From: Desulfobacter curvatus DSM 3379
GTDB lineage: Bacteria > Desulfobacterota > Desulfobacteria > Desulfobacterales > Desulfobacteraceae
Reading direction: 5' to 3'
Length of the DNA: 64,000 nucleotides
NCBI RefSeq assembly: GCF_000373985.1
Contig: NZ_KB893012.1
Location: forward strand, 74,406 to 138,405
The notes beneath the pieces were generated by a model. That model did no database searches. It was not told the DNA's origin and worked only from the letters and a program-made list of their open reading frames with translations. Below, piece by piece: positions 35,304 through 43,940 of this stretch; position 1 is the first letter of the stretch, and every line of letters starts with the position of its first letter. The position numbers and the translations under genes are program-made.

Positions 35304-37799
35304 ATGACATTGAAATACAACAAATTAATGACATTGATATACAACAATATGGAAGAAAATAATGAAAAGTTTACATCGGGTATAGTCGTATCAACGGTAT
35401 TGGCTGTAGTCAGTATAGTCATGTTTATTGTTTCGTTCTATGCAGTTATTATCCCAATGTTTGAGAGCAGTGTTATGGATCGAAAAAAGGAAATGATTCA
35501 TGAATTAACGAATACTGCCTGGAGTGTTTTGTCCGAATATGATGAAGAATATAAAGCCGGCAGGATAACACTGGACGAAGCGAAAGTTTTGGCCACCGAA
35601 GAAGTGGGCAAAATGAGGTATGGAGGTGAGCAAAAAAATTATTTCTGGATTACTACCACCGATCCTGTAATGATTAATCATCCGTATCGTTCGGATTTAA
35701 ACGGGAAAAACCTGGTTGATTATGCAGACAAACATGGGAATAAATTATTTGTCGATGCCGCTAATTTGGTAAATGAAAAAGGCGAGGGGATAATTCAATA
35801 CTATTGGAAAAAGAAAGATGATGCTTCGCCCGAAGTGCCGAAATTATCCTATGTAAAAGCGTATCAGGATTGGAACTGGATAGTCGGCACCGGTATATAT
35901 CTTGATGATGTCAGGCTGGAAATAAAACGTTTGCGGGATAAGCTGTTAAGAATATCGGTTCTAATTATCGGTATTATTATTGTGATTCTTGTTTATGTAT
36001 TAAAGCAGACCAGAATAATTGAGCAAAAACGTAAAGATGCCGTAAATGAATTAAGATCATCCAATCAGAGATATAAAAGCCTGGTGGGTGCATCAACCGA
36101 AGGCACCTTAATGGTCGTTCAACGTAAGGTTGTATTTGCTAATAGTAAATTTATCAGCCTGCTCGATGATGAAACCAGGTCGCTGGTTGGAACCGATTTC
36201 TCAGAGTTGTTTAAGTTGAGCTGGGATGAAATGGTTTCAGGAATTAAAAATCCCAATCAAACCCATGCGTTTGAAACCGAACTTTTGAAATATAAAGCAG
36301 GTTACCAACATATTATAGCTTATGTAACACAGGTTGAACAGTCCAATAGCACAGCATACATAGTGGTTATAAAAAATATTACCGAAAAGAAAAGACTTAG
36401 GCTTGATTCCCAGAAATTATCCGAGGATGTTCAGCTTTCCCTTCAATTAATGAACCAGCCGGTTAAGAACCTGGTAAACGAAAATATTAATTGTGATATT
36501 AACATGCCGATCGGTAAGGTTATTGGACTAATGAAGACTAAGCGCTGCGAAATCATAAGTGTAAGAAACAGCGATGAAACAGTCGGCGTTGTAACCGATA
36601 AAGACATCCGAAATCGTTTGATGAACGATGGAATGACTATGGATAGTCCGATAGTAAAGTTAATGACATCGCCGGTAATTAGTATAAACCAGGGGGCGTT
36701 ACTGTACGAAGCTGTGCTATTGTTCAGAGAACACAATATCTCGCACCTTATGATTACCAATCCGAATAATAGAATTTATGGTAACATTAGTTATCTTAAA
36801 TGTCTTGAAATGCAAAATAACTCACTGACATTTTTAATACAGGAGATACAAAAGTGTGATGTTATCAGCGATATGCGCAATATCTATAATAAGGTACCGG
36901 TACTCATACAGGCAATATTTACCAGTACGGACAATATCAGCAGTGTATCACGCATAATTACGTCAATAGCGGATGCCATAAATAAGCGGGTGATAGAAAT
37001 GGCAATCGCCGAAGTAGGAGAACCGCCTTGCGAGTTTGCGTTTATAGCTATGGGAAGCGAAGGGCGAGGTGAACAAACACTTAAAACCGACCAGGATAAT
37101 GCCATAATTTTTGCTGAGCAATCTGATGATAATAAAGAATACTTTTTACGCCTTTCGGTGATCATAAATGAAAATCTGCATAAGATAGGTTATGCCCGCT
37201 GCGAAGGTGATCTCATGGCAGGAAATCCAGAGTGGTGCAACCATATTGATGAATGGAAGCATATATTCTCAACATGGATTAACAACCCTGTTGGGTTAAA
37301 TGTTCTAGACAGTTCGCTCTTTTTTGACATGCGTTTGGTTTTTGGAAGCCGGCAGCTGTCATCTCAGCTAATTGATTCAGTATATGAAGAGTTAAAAGGT
37401 AAGAATGAATTCTTTAGTCAGTTGGTTAAAACAGTTGCCGCAAGCAAGCCGGTATTCGAAAATCAACGGGTTGATATTAAAAAGTTTTTGATACCGATTG
37501 TCGGGTATTTAAGAGCTAAGGCATTGTTTCACTCTATAAAACAAACAAATAGTATGTTGCGGTTAAATTATTTGATGGCATATGATTTAATTTCTGAAAG
37601 CAAGGCCCAAGAGATTGAAAAGATGTATAATTTTCTTATGCATCTGAGAATAAAGTGGCAGGTCGGTCTTATACTTGACAATGACTGGCCGTCTAATACA
37701 ATCTCGTTAAATAATCTTACGGCAATAGAGCAGGAGACGCTTAAAAATATAATTAAAGAGGTTCTAAAATTACAGGAAGAACTGCAATTAAAACTTTAA
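35304..37799 (+). CDS. Membrane sensor: sCache / PAS / CBS pair / DUF294 nucleotidyltransferase
   Basis: Paralogue of the protein at 28053, 831 residues from the ATG at 35304; an ATG at 35349 and a GTG at 35181 are alternatives, and GGGG at 35293 slightly favours 35304. Order: helix 1 (about 22-48), sCache (MRYGGEQKNYFWITT near 103, HPYRSDLNGKNLVDY, WIVGTGIYLDDV), helix 2 (about 217-235), PAS, CBS pair (about 390-510), DUF294 with GSEGRGEQTLKTDQDNA near 583, and the C-terminal helical domain. The start region is a 24-bp imperfect tandem duplication. A sigma-54 activator gene follows after 22 bases, suggesting co-transcription. Confidence 0.85.
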   Translation: MTLKYNKLMTLIYNNMEENNEKFTSGIVVSTVLAVVSIVMFIVSFYAVIIPMFESSVMDRKKEMIHELTNTAWSVLSEYDEEYKAGRITLDEAKVLATEEVGKMRYGGEQKNYFWITTTDPVMINHPYRSDLNGKNLVDYADKHGNKLFVDAANLVNEKGEGIIQYYWKKKDDASPEVPKLSYVKAYQDWNWIVGTGIYLDDVRLEIKRLRDKLLRISVLIIGIIIVILVYVLKQTRIIEQKRKDAVNELRSSNQRYKSLVGASTEGTLMVVQRKVVFANSKFISLLDDETRSLVGTDFSELFKLSWDEMVSGIKNPNQTHAFETELLKYKAGYQHIIAYVTQVEQSNSTAYIVVIKNITEKKRLRLDSQKLSEDVQLSLQLMNQPVKNLVNENINCDINMPIGKVIGLMKTKRCEIISVRNSDETVGVVTDKDIRNRLMNDGMTMDSPIVKLMTSPVISINQGALLYEAVLLFREHNISHLMITNPNNRIYGNISYLKCLEMQNNSLTFLIQEIQKCDVISDMRNIYNKVPVLIQAIFTSTDNISSVSRIITSIADAINKRVIEMAIAEVGEPPCEFAFIAMGSEGRGEQTLKTDQDNAIIFAEQSDDNKEYFLRLSVIINENLHKIGYARCEGDLMAGNPEWCNHIDEWKHIFSTWINNPVGLNVLDSSLFFDMRLVFGSRQLSSQLIDSVYEELKGKNEFFSQLVKTVAASKPVFENQRVDIKKFLIPIVGYLRAKALFHSIKQTNSMLRLNYLMAYDLISESKAQEIEKMYNFLMHLRIKWQVGLILDNDWPSNTISLNNLTAIEQETLKNIIKEVLKLQEELQLKL

Positions 37800-37821
37800 A
37801 GACCCAAGACCGGATTTTATT

Positions 37822-39252
37822 GTGCTTGAATATACACCGATCGCCCAGTTTGCCATAGGGACAGACCATAAGGTAAAGGTCTGGAACAAAGCCTGTGAAG
37901 TGCTTACCGGCGTTTCCGCCGAGGAGATTATCGGCACTGACCACCAGTGGAAGATTTTTTATTCTAAAAAACGGCCTGTTTTGGCTGATCTTGTCGTTGA
38001 ACAGGACTACGAAAAATTCCTTGAAATTTATGATACAAAAAATCCGGCCCAGTCCAGCATTGTGCCCAATGCCTGGGAAGCAACAGACTATTTTGAAAAT
38101 TTTAACGGGAAACCAAGATATATCTATTTTATGGCGGCCCCTGTTTTTGATGATGACGGCAACATTACAGGTGCAGTCACAACGCTTCAGGACATAACGC
38201 TTCGCAAAATGCAGGAAGACGCCATGAAGCGTGAATCCGAAGAACTCCAGCAACAGTATTCACTGTTGCAGTCCTCAATGGGTGAACGCTTCAAGTTCTG
38301 CAATATCGTTGGCAAAAGCCAGAAAATGCAGGAGGTCTATGACATAATCATACGGGCGGCAGCCAGTGCTGACAGTGTTGTTATCTACGGTGAATCGGGG
38401 GTGGGAAAAGAGCTGGTTGCAAAGGCTATACATGATGTCAGCCGAAGAAAAGACGCACCGTTTATCCCTGTCAATTGCGGCGCCATCTCCGAATCTCTTC
38501 TGGAAAATGAGTTTTTTGGCCATATAAAAGGCGCATTTACCGGCGCCTATAGTGACAAAAAGGGCTTTCTTTCCAATGTACAGGGCGGCACCCTGTTTCT
38601 TGATGAGGTTGGAGAACTCTCCTTGAATATGCAGGTCAAGCTTTTGCGGGCAATAGAAGGGGGGGGGTATTCTCCGGTCGGAAGCACTGATGTGCTTTAT
38701 TCCGATTTCAGGATTGTTGCCGCAAGCAACCAGAATCTATGGGAGGAGGTTCAAAAAGGCAGGCTCCGCAGCGATTTTTTTTACCGCTTATATGTGATAC
38801 CTGTGGATATTCCACCCCTTCGTGAACGTAAGGAAGACCTTGCCCTTCTTGCCGATTATTTTTTCAGTGAGATGGGATCACCCCTGCACTTTGATGCCTT
38901 GCCCGGAAAAGACATAAAAACGCTATACAATTACCACTGGCCCGGAAATGTCAGGGAACTGCAAAATGTTCTTCGCAGGTATGTTACCTTTAACAGCCTT
39001 GATTTTATGAAGCTCCCGGATATTGATCCCCCTGTAATACCGCTCCAACCTCCCCCGGGAGTTATTGCCGTTTCCGATTCAGTCACAGACCTTCCGCTGA
39101 CTGATGCCGCTGCTCAGTTCGAGAAACAACTTATTCTTTCTGCCCTGAATCAGTGCAGGTGGCACAGAGAAAGTGCCGCTGAAAAATTAGGCATTTCCCG
39201 CAGGACACTCTACCGCAAGATGATGGCCCACGGGCTCGTAAATGCTATATAA
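37822..39252 (+). CDS. PAS-domain sigma-54-dependent transcriptional activator
   Basis: This 476-residue enhancer-binding protein has no receiver domain; an N-terminal PAS (about 1-125) is the likely input. The AAA+ domain has Walker A GESGVGKELVAKA near 190, the sigma-54-contacting GAFTGA near 237, Walker B GGTLFLDEVGEL near 256, and the usual LRERKEDLALLADYF. The C-terminal Fis-type helix-turn-helix is ESAAEKLGISRRTLYRKM near 452. GTG at 37822 is the only usable start in the open frame. A -24/-12 promoter at 39656 precedes the next gene, satP, making that the prime target candidate. Confidence 0.9.
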   Translation: MLEYTPIAQFAIGTDHKVKVWNKACEVLTGVSAEEIIGTDHQWKIFYSKKRPVLADLVVEQDYEKFLEIYDTKNPAQSSIVPNAWEATDYFENFNGKPRYIYFMAAPVFDDDGNITGAVTTLQDITLRKMQEDAMKRESEELQQQYSLLQSSMGERFKFCNIVGKSQKMQEVYDIIIRAAASADSVVIYGESGVGKELVAKAIHDVSRRKDAPFIPVNCGAISESLLENEFFGHIKGAFTGAYSDKKGFLSNVQGGTLFLDEVGELSLNMQVKLLRAIEGGGYSPVGSTDVLYSDFRIVAASNQNLWEEVQKGRLRSDFFYRLYVIPVDIPPLRERKEDLALLADYFFSEMGSPLHFDALPGKDIKTLYNYHWPGNVRELQNVLRRYVTFNSLDFMKLPDIDPPVIPLQPPPGVIAVSDSVTDLPLTDAAAQFEKQLILSALNQCRWHRESAAEKLGISRRTLYRKMMAHGLVNAI

Positions 39253-39353
39253 AATCCATCTTTTATAATACCTTGAAACCAAAAATCAAGCTTGCAGAAC
39301 CTTCTCAAATGGCATGATGGCCGTCCTATGCAAAGTGGGGTTTTATCAAGAAG

Positions 39354-39374
39354 AATTTACTTTAACAGGATACG
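39354..39374 (+). promoter_or_regulatory. Shared 21-nt motif upstream of satP
   Basis: AATTTACTT, one variable base (T here), then AACAGGATACG. The same sequence with one change occurs at 43663-43683 upstream of the DUF485/actP-like operon. It could be a regulator binding site common to both acetate transporter loci. Confidence 0.45.
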
Positions 39375-39603
39375 TCCTTCTAAACGATGATAAACGATGA
39401 CTCTTGGAATTAGCCTGGCTCAAAATGGGACAAAATCGCTCTTATATTTTTATATAAATATTTCAATATGTTATCTCTTGTCATGTTTTTCTTGGGTCAA
39501 TCTTGACAAGAAAGCCTCTTTCCCATTAAAGGCGTCACTCACCACAGTCTTTTTTTCAGCAAAACTATATTATTTGGATTATTAGCAATGATAATAGGTG
39601 GAT

Positions 39604-39628
39604 GGGTCTGTTGCTTACGGCAATAGAC
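39604..39628. promoter_or_regulatory. Inverted repeat just upstream of the -24/-12 promoter
   Basis: GGTCT-G-TTGC and GCAA-T-AGACC flank a TTACG centre, giving nine paired bases with one mismatch. It ends 27 bases before the -24 element. It may be a site for the sigma-54 activator or a repressor, although activator sites are usually further upstream. Confidence 0.4.
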
Positions 39629-39655
39629 CGGCTTAACAAGACCTTAATCGATAAA

Positions 39656-39671
39656 TGGCACGATGATTGCT
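39656..39671 (+). promoter_or_regulatory. Sigma-54 (-24/-12) promoter of satP
   Basis: TGGCAC-GATGA-TTGC-T matches the TGGCAC-N5-TTGCW consensus exactly, with GG and GC ten bases apart. The expected start near 39683 gives a 180-base leader before satP. The gene upstream encodes a sigma-54 activator. The remaining part of the 610-bp region 39253-39863 contains no convincing gene. Confidence 0.8.
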
Positions 39672-39863
39672 ATAGTATGTTTACTGACTTTGAATATTGT
39701 TGTTGCAACCTGTTACTGCTGGATATGAAAGAAGAGACTAAGAAAGAATTACAGATGCTTTAAAATTTTCTGTTAATCGCCTGATGGATTGAAAGCACCT
39801 GATAAAGAGTTTTTAAGGGAAGTTTTTAAAGTTTTTTTAATCATTTGTAGACGGGAGAAGATA

Positions 39864-40427
39864 ATGAGAGACAACACGTTGGCAAATCCGGGGCCTCTCG
39901 GATTAATGGGATTTGGAATGACAACTGTGCTTTTGAATATTCATAATGCCGGTTTTTTTGAAATCAGTTCCATGATTCTGGCAATGGGTCTTTTTTACGG
40001 GGGCGTGGCCCAGATTATCGCCGGAATTCTTGAATTTAGAAAAGGTAACACTTTTGGCGTTACGGCTTTCATATCCTATGGCCACTTTTGGTTGACTCTG
40101 GTAGCGCTTATTCTGTTACCTAAACTCGGCTGGGCAGACCCGACGCCCGCAAAATTCATGGCTTGTTACCTATTGATGTGGGGCATCTTTACAATGTTTA
40201 TGTTTTTCGGGACATTAAAATCAAACAAAGGCCTTCAGTTTGTTTTTGCCTCGCTGACGGTATTGTTTTTTCTTCTTGCAATCAAAGACTGGACAGGTTC
40301 ACATCTTATTGGAATCATTGCCGGATTTGAAGGCATCATCTGCGGACTGAGTGCTATTTACCTTGCCATGGCAGAAGTTCTCAACGAACAATACAACAGA
40401 GCAATTCTTCCGGTAGGCATGCCTTAA
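39864..40427 (+). CDS. satP: Acetate uptake transporter (SatP/GPR1-FUN34-YaaH family)
   Basis: This 187-residue six-helix protein carries the family signature near its N-terminus as NPGPLGLMGFGMTTVLLN (residues 8-25). GGGAGAA precedes the ATG at 39864; an upstream extension to 39789 is rejected for lack of a ribosome site and family fit. SatP proteins move acetate and succinate, probably with protons. Position behind a sigma-54 promoter and next to an ActP-like symporter supports an acetate role. Confidence 0.93.
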   Translation: MRDNTLANPGPLGLMGFGMTTVLLNIHNAGFFEISSMILAMGLFYGGVAQIIAGILEFRKGNTFGVTAFISYGHFWLTLVALILLPKLGWADPTPAKFMACYLLMWGIFTMFMFFGTLKSNKGLQFVFASLTVLFFLLAIKDWTGSHLIGIIAGFEGIICGLSAIYLAMAEVLNEQYNRAILPVGMP

Positions 40428-40434
40428 CCGAAAA

Positions 40435-40472
40435 AGCCCCCTTGTCCAGTTCAGAAAACTGAATAGGGGGCT
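40435..40472. terminator. Hairpin terminator between satP and the MFS remnant
   Basis: AAGCCCCCT and AGGGGGCT form the outer stem, with CAGTTCAG/CTGAA pairing inside. On the minus strand it is followed by TTTTT, so it best fits a terminator for the minus-strand remnant. It may also stop satP transcription. Confidence 0.7.
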
Positions 40473-40856
40473 CTTGTAAAATAATATAGGAAACCAATAA
40501 GAATGAGGCGGACCCAGACCACAATGCCGACAATAATCCAGTTAAGCAGATGCGCCCTGGTGAAACCTCCTTCTCAATTCTCTCAGGAAGCGGACCAAAA
40601 AAAATAATTATACAAGAACCATTTATCACCAAAGGAAATGAGAACATATGCCGGCCCAGATCAGAACCTGCGCAAACAAGAAAAGCCCTGCTGATAGAAT
40701 CCATGCGCTATGAGGTGCAGTGGATTGATAGGCCCCGTCGGGATCAGTCAAGACTCTGGTAAAGGCAGACCATGCACAGACAACACCAAATGCGATTTGA
40801 ATTAAAATAGCGCAAACGATGACAAACCAACCATTGGTAGTTTTTTCGGTAGACAT
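40451..40856 (-). pseudogene. Remnant of an OxlT-type MFS transporter and small helper subunit
   Basis: The ATG at 40856 opens 76 residues (NGWFVIVCAILIQIAFGVV, CAWSAFTRVLTD, SAWILSAGLFLFAQVLIWAG) that match the first two helices of oxalate:formate-antiporter-like MFS proteins, then stops. Further on, in another frame, AAGGAGG precedes a single hydrophobic helix, LLNWIIVGIVVWVRLILI, ending at 40451, reminiscent of the short MFS helper subunit often encoded next to such transporters. No helices 3-12 are present, so a large internal deletion is inferred. The helper identity is tentative. Confidence 0.6.
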
Positions 40857-41372
40857 TAGAAAACCCTCCTTGTTTGTGTTAGTTGATCATTTTGGGATCA
40901 AGTCATTTTGGGATCAAGCAAAGTTGAACATTTAACTACAAGTTCAGTAGCTGGCCGGGGGCAAAGTAAAAAACACGTTGTAAAGGTTAAAACTATTTAA
41001 AAACTATGAGCTTTCAAAAAAACGCTCCCTCGAATCCTCTGCAGTTCTTTGGCTGCCCATGTTTTTTATAATAGCTTGATTCTGATTTTTAATCCTTCAA
41101 TTTAAAGGTTGCTAGCTCATTCTATTATATACAGTTCATCCTATTAATTGTATGCATTTTCATATTTGTATATCCATTTATTTTTGTCAAGATCAACATG
41201 AAAATTATTTTTTTTATTTAGTGATTATCTTAACCTCATCGGAACTACAACAGCTTTCTCTTTGTAAGTGCCCCCATCCCTTTGTGGCATAATTCAACCA
41301 AATATTAAAAAAGGAGAGCTTGAAAAAAACACTCTCCTTTTTAATCTTATCCTTCCTTTTTAACTTGTATGT
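40857..41372. other. Intergenic region and terminator of the actP-like operon
   Basis: AAAAAGGAGAG (41308-41318) and CTCTCCTTTTT (41332-41342) form an 11-bp terminator hairpin 30 bases beyond the actP-like stop. A direct repeat of TTTTGGGATCAAG lies at 40890-40918, close to the start of the MFS remnant. AAGGAGGG at about 40861 is the remnant's ribosome site. No gene is seen. Confidence 0.7.
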
Positions 41373-43292
41373 TTAAGCAACTTGTTTTTCTGTGCCAACC
41401 TGGTCTTTCTGTGTCATTAAAGACACAACAACCAGCGTGATAAGGGCAAGTGGTATTGATATGATACCTGGATTATTCATGGCTATCGGAGCACTTTCAG
41501 CGGGTAGTCCATACACTGTAAAGGTCTTGGGCGACAGTAAAATAATTGTCATAGCGCTTATGATCCCCACTACGATGGATGCGGAAATGCCCTTTGCCGT
41601 CGTTTTCTTCCAGAACAGCATCATTAGAATTGCCGGCAGGTTTGCTGATGCGGCAACCGCAAAGGCCAGCCCCACGAGGAATGATACGTTTATGCCCTTG
41701 AAGGCGATCCCTAACAATATGGCAAACACCCCAACCACGACGGCCGCGATCTTACCCGCTTTTACCTGGCCTTTATCGGTCAGTGGAATGCCGAAATAAT
41801 TGGCAATCAGGTCATGGGCAACAGCACCGGATGCCGCCACAATAAGCCCGGAAACCGTTCCGAGAACCGTTGCAAAGGCGATGGCGGATATTACAGAGAA
41901 TAACGCTATACCAAAGAACTTGGCCAAAAGAGGTCCGGCCATGTTACTGCTCTGCACATCAAGTACGCCGGTGACCATTGCACCAAGTCCCATGAAAAGG
42001 GTAAGGACATAAAAGAAACCGATAGCTGCTATGGCAAGGATCGTAGACTTACGCGCGGCCTTTGGGCTGGGTACCGTATAATACCTGATCAGAATATGCG
42101 GCAGGGCGGAGGTGCCGAAGAACAATGCGATCATAAGGGAGACAAAATCAAGCTTGGACATAAAGGTTGACCCCTTTTTGACCTTGAATCTCAATCCGGG
42201 TGTCATGATGTCCTTACCGGCTGTCGGATTCTGATACCAGAGCTGTACTTTGTCTCCATTGTCCATGAAAATTACCTTAGCGAAACGGACGATGGTGCTC
42301 TTATCGATTGTCGACAGGAATTTAAACGGGCTCAGGCTCCCTGTTTCCGTAACCTCTTTTCCATCAACGATAAGTTTGCTTGCGTGGCCTACCTGGAAGA
42401 ATTTTTCAGCTTCCTTGGGCTCGCCGTTGTACAATACCTGTCCGTCTTTGCCGTTCACAACCGTAAGCGTCTCTTCAAGGTGAGTATTCCCATCGTTTTC
42501 AACCAAATGCCACCAGGTACTGACACCCTCTTTATTTAATTTTACATAATTGCCTTTGGCGTCATTATAAGCCCCGGCTATCTGGTACTCATAGTTGTCG
42601 ATTGCCGTAACCTCTCCATTGGTTACCGTGGCATTTATGGTTTGAAATTTATGATAATTTTCATCAGGCTGCGTTTTAATACCATGCACAAATATGGCAA
42701 TTGTAAGAATTGTTGAGGCAATGATCAGCAGGCCGCCTTTGAAGAACTGAACATAAGTGGTGGATGCCATTCCTGCCGTTGCCACGATAAATATAACGAT
42801 GGCGCCCACAAGGATAACCCCGACATAATGGGGCATGCCGAGCAGTGGTGTAACAAGACTGCCGGCACCTACCATCTGAGGCACAAGATAACATATGGAG
42901 ACGATCAGGGTACTGATGGCCGCCGTCAGGTGAATGCCCCTTGAATTGTACTTATTATTAAGCGCATCTGTAAATGTGTATTTACCAAGGCGTTTCATCG
43001 GCTCGGCCACAATAAACAGCGCAACAACCCATCCGGCAAGATAACCGATGGAATATAAAAATCCGTCGTATCCGCTGAATGCGATCATTCCGCATATACC
43101 AAGGAAGGAAGCGGCTGAAAGATAATCGCCTGCGAATGCAATACCATTTACACCCCAGTGTATATCTCCACCGGCAGCATAATACCCTTTTGATGTCGTT
43201 GTTTTTTTTGCAAAATAAGATGACAGCCAGAGCACACCAAGTACAAAAGCGACAAATATTGCTACAGCGAACGGGGATGCATTATATATCAT
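41373..43292 (-). CDS. actP: ActP-like sodium:solute (acetate) symporter with large insertion
   Basis: This 639-residue SSS-family protein is close to ActP in its helices (ASFLGICGMIAFSGYDGFLY, FADALNNKYNSRGI-type segment near 110, GTSALPHILIRYYTVP near 400, FGIALFSVISAIAFATVLGTV near 475). ActP is usually about 550 residues. Here about 140-150 extra residues lie between helices 6 and 7 (roughly 215-375, TVTNGEVTAIDNYEYQIAG to FRVKKG-like end), polar and probably outside the membrane. The gene overlaps the DUF485 gene by four bases. Substrate is probably acetate or another short carboxylate, by family and context. Confidence 0.88.
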   Translation of the reverse strand: MIYNASPFAVAIFVAFVLGVLWLSSYFAKKTTTSKGYYAAGGDIHWGVNGIAFAGDYLSAASFLGICGMIAFSGYDGFLYSIGYLAGWVVALFIVAEPMKRLGKYTFTDALNNKYNSRGIHLTAAISTLIVSICYLVPQMVGAGSLVTPLLGMPHYVGVILVGAIVIFIVATAGMASTTYVQFFKGGLLIIASTILTIAIFVHGIKTQPDENYHKFQTINATVTNGEVTAIDNYEYQIAGAYNDAKGNYVKLNKEGVSTWWHLVENDGNTHLEETLTVVNGKDGQVLYNGEPKEAEKFFQVGHASKLIVDGKEVTETGSLSPFKFLSTIDKSTIVRFAKVIFMDNGDKVQLWYQNPTAGKDIMTPGLRFKVKKGSTFMSKLDFVSLMIALFFGTSALPHILIRYYTVPSPKAARKSTILAIAAIGFFYVLTLFMGLGAMVTGVLDVQSSNMAGPLLAKFFGIALFSVISAIAFATVLGTVSGLIVAASGAVAHDLIANYFGIPLTDKGQVKAGKIAAVVVGVFAILLGIAFKGINVSFLVGLAFAVAASANLPAILMMLFWKKTTAKGISASIVVGIISAMTIILLSPKTFTVYGLPAESAPIAMNNPGIISIPLALITLVVVSLMTQKDQVGTEKQVA

Positions 43293-43573
43293 TTGTCAGA
43301 ATCCTCCACATTTAGTTCATTTTCTTTATTGGTGCAAAGAATGTCGTAAATGATGCCCATTACAAAGGCCAAAATAATCAAGCCAAAGCCGTAGATAACC
43401 GCCAGATTTTGACCGGCAAAAACCTTTGCCTCCATTGTTTCCGGACTGGCAACATTTATCCAGATAAATCCGACATAAACCAAGACGTAAATAAGAAACA
43501 ACCACAAACCCAGTGTAGTTTTATAGGCAATCGCTTTGTCCTCTCCCCAATCAGTTGCAGGCCCGTGTGACAT
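43289..43573 (-). CDS. DUF485 two-helix membrane protein
   Basis: This 94-residue protein has two hydrophobic helices (about 22-42 and 58-82; LWLFLIYVLVYVGFIWINV and LAVIYGFGLIILAFVMGIIY). DUF485 proteins are encoded directly before ActP-type symporters (YjcH in E. coli). Its stop overlaps the symporter start by four bases, and AAGGAGAAA precedes its ATG. Function is unproven, probably a subunit or assembly factor of the symporter. Confidence 0.92.
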   Translation of the reverse strand: MSHGPATDWGEDKAIAYKTTLGLWLFLIYVLVYVGFIWINVASPETMEAKVFAGQNLAVIYGFGLIILAFVMGIIYDILCTNKENELNVEDSDK

Positions 43574-43662
43574 AGGTTTTCTCCTTAAATAAAAAAAGTT
43601 TAATTTAATTTCGGATAATTGTGTTCATAAACAATATATCCTAGTTCAGGCGTACTTTTTTC

Positions 43663-43683
43663 AATTTACTTCAACAGGATACG
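43663..43683. promoter_or_regulatory. Shared 21-nt motif upstream of the DUF485/actP-like operon
   Basis: AATTTACTT, one variable base (C here), then AACAGGATACG; 20 of 21 bases equal the motif at 39354-39374. It starts 90 bases upstream of the DUF485 start, in the region where the promoter should be. Its orientation relative to the gene is opposite to that at satP. Confidence 0.45.
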
Positions 43684-43940
43684 AAACAGCTACAGTCCAA
43701 CTGGTAATACTGGTAACAATGATACGAACGTTGTCTTTGAGAAAAGTCCGGTTTGAGGTTTAAAAAACATGATCTGATGATCACGGCTACTGCTAATTGT
43801 TTTTCCCATTTCCCCTCCTTTTTATGGTTTAGACTCTCGTACTATGCTTCTTTGCCGAACAATATTTATCCCCACCAAATACCGGTGGAATAATTATTTT
43901 TTTTATAAGAAAGTCTGGGTAAGTTACTCAGATCTTTCAA

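Noticed and set aside
39397..39585. 62-codon frame between the activator gene and satP
   Set aside because: No ribosome binding site, biased hydrophobic composition typical of AT-rich DNA, and it ends before the sigma-54 promoter region.
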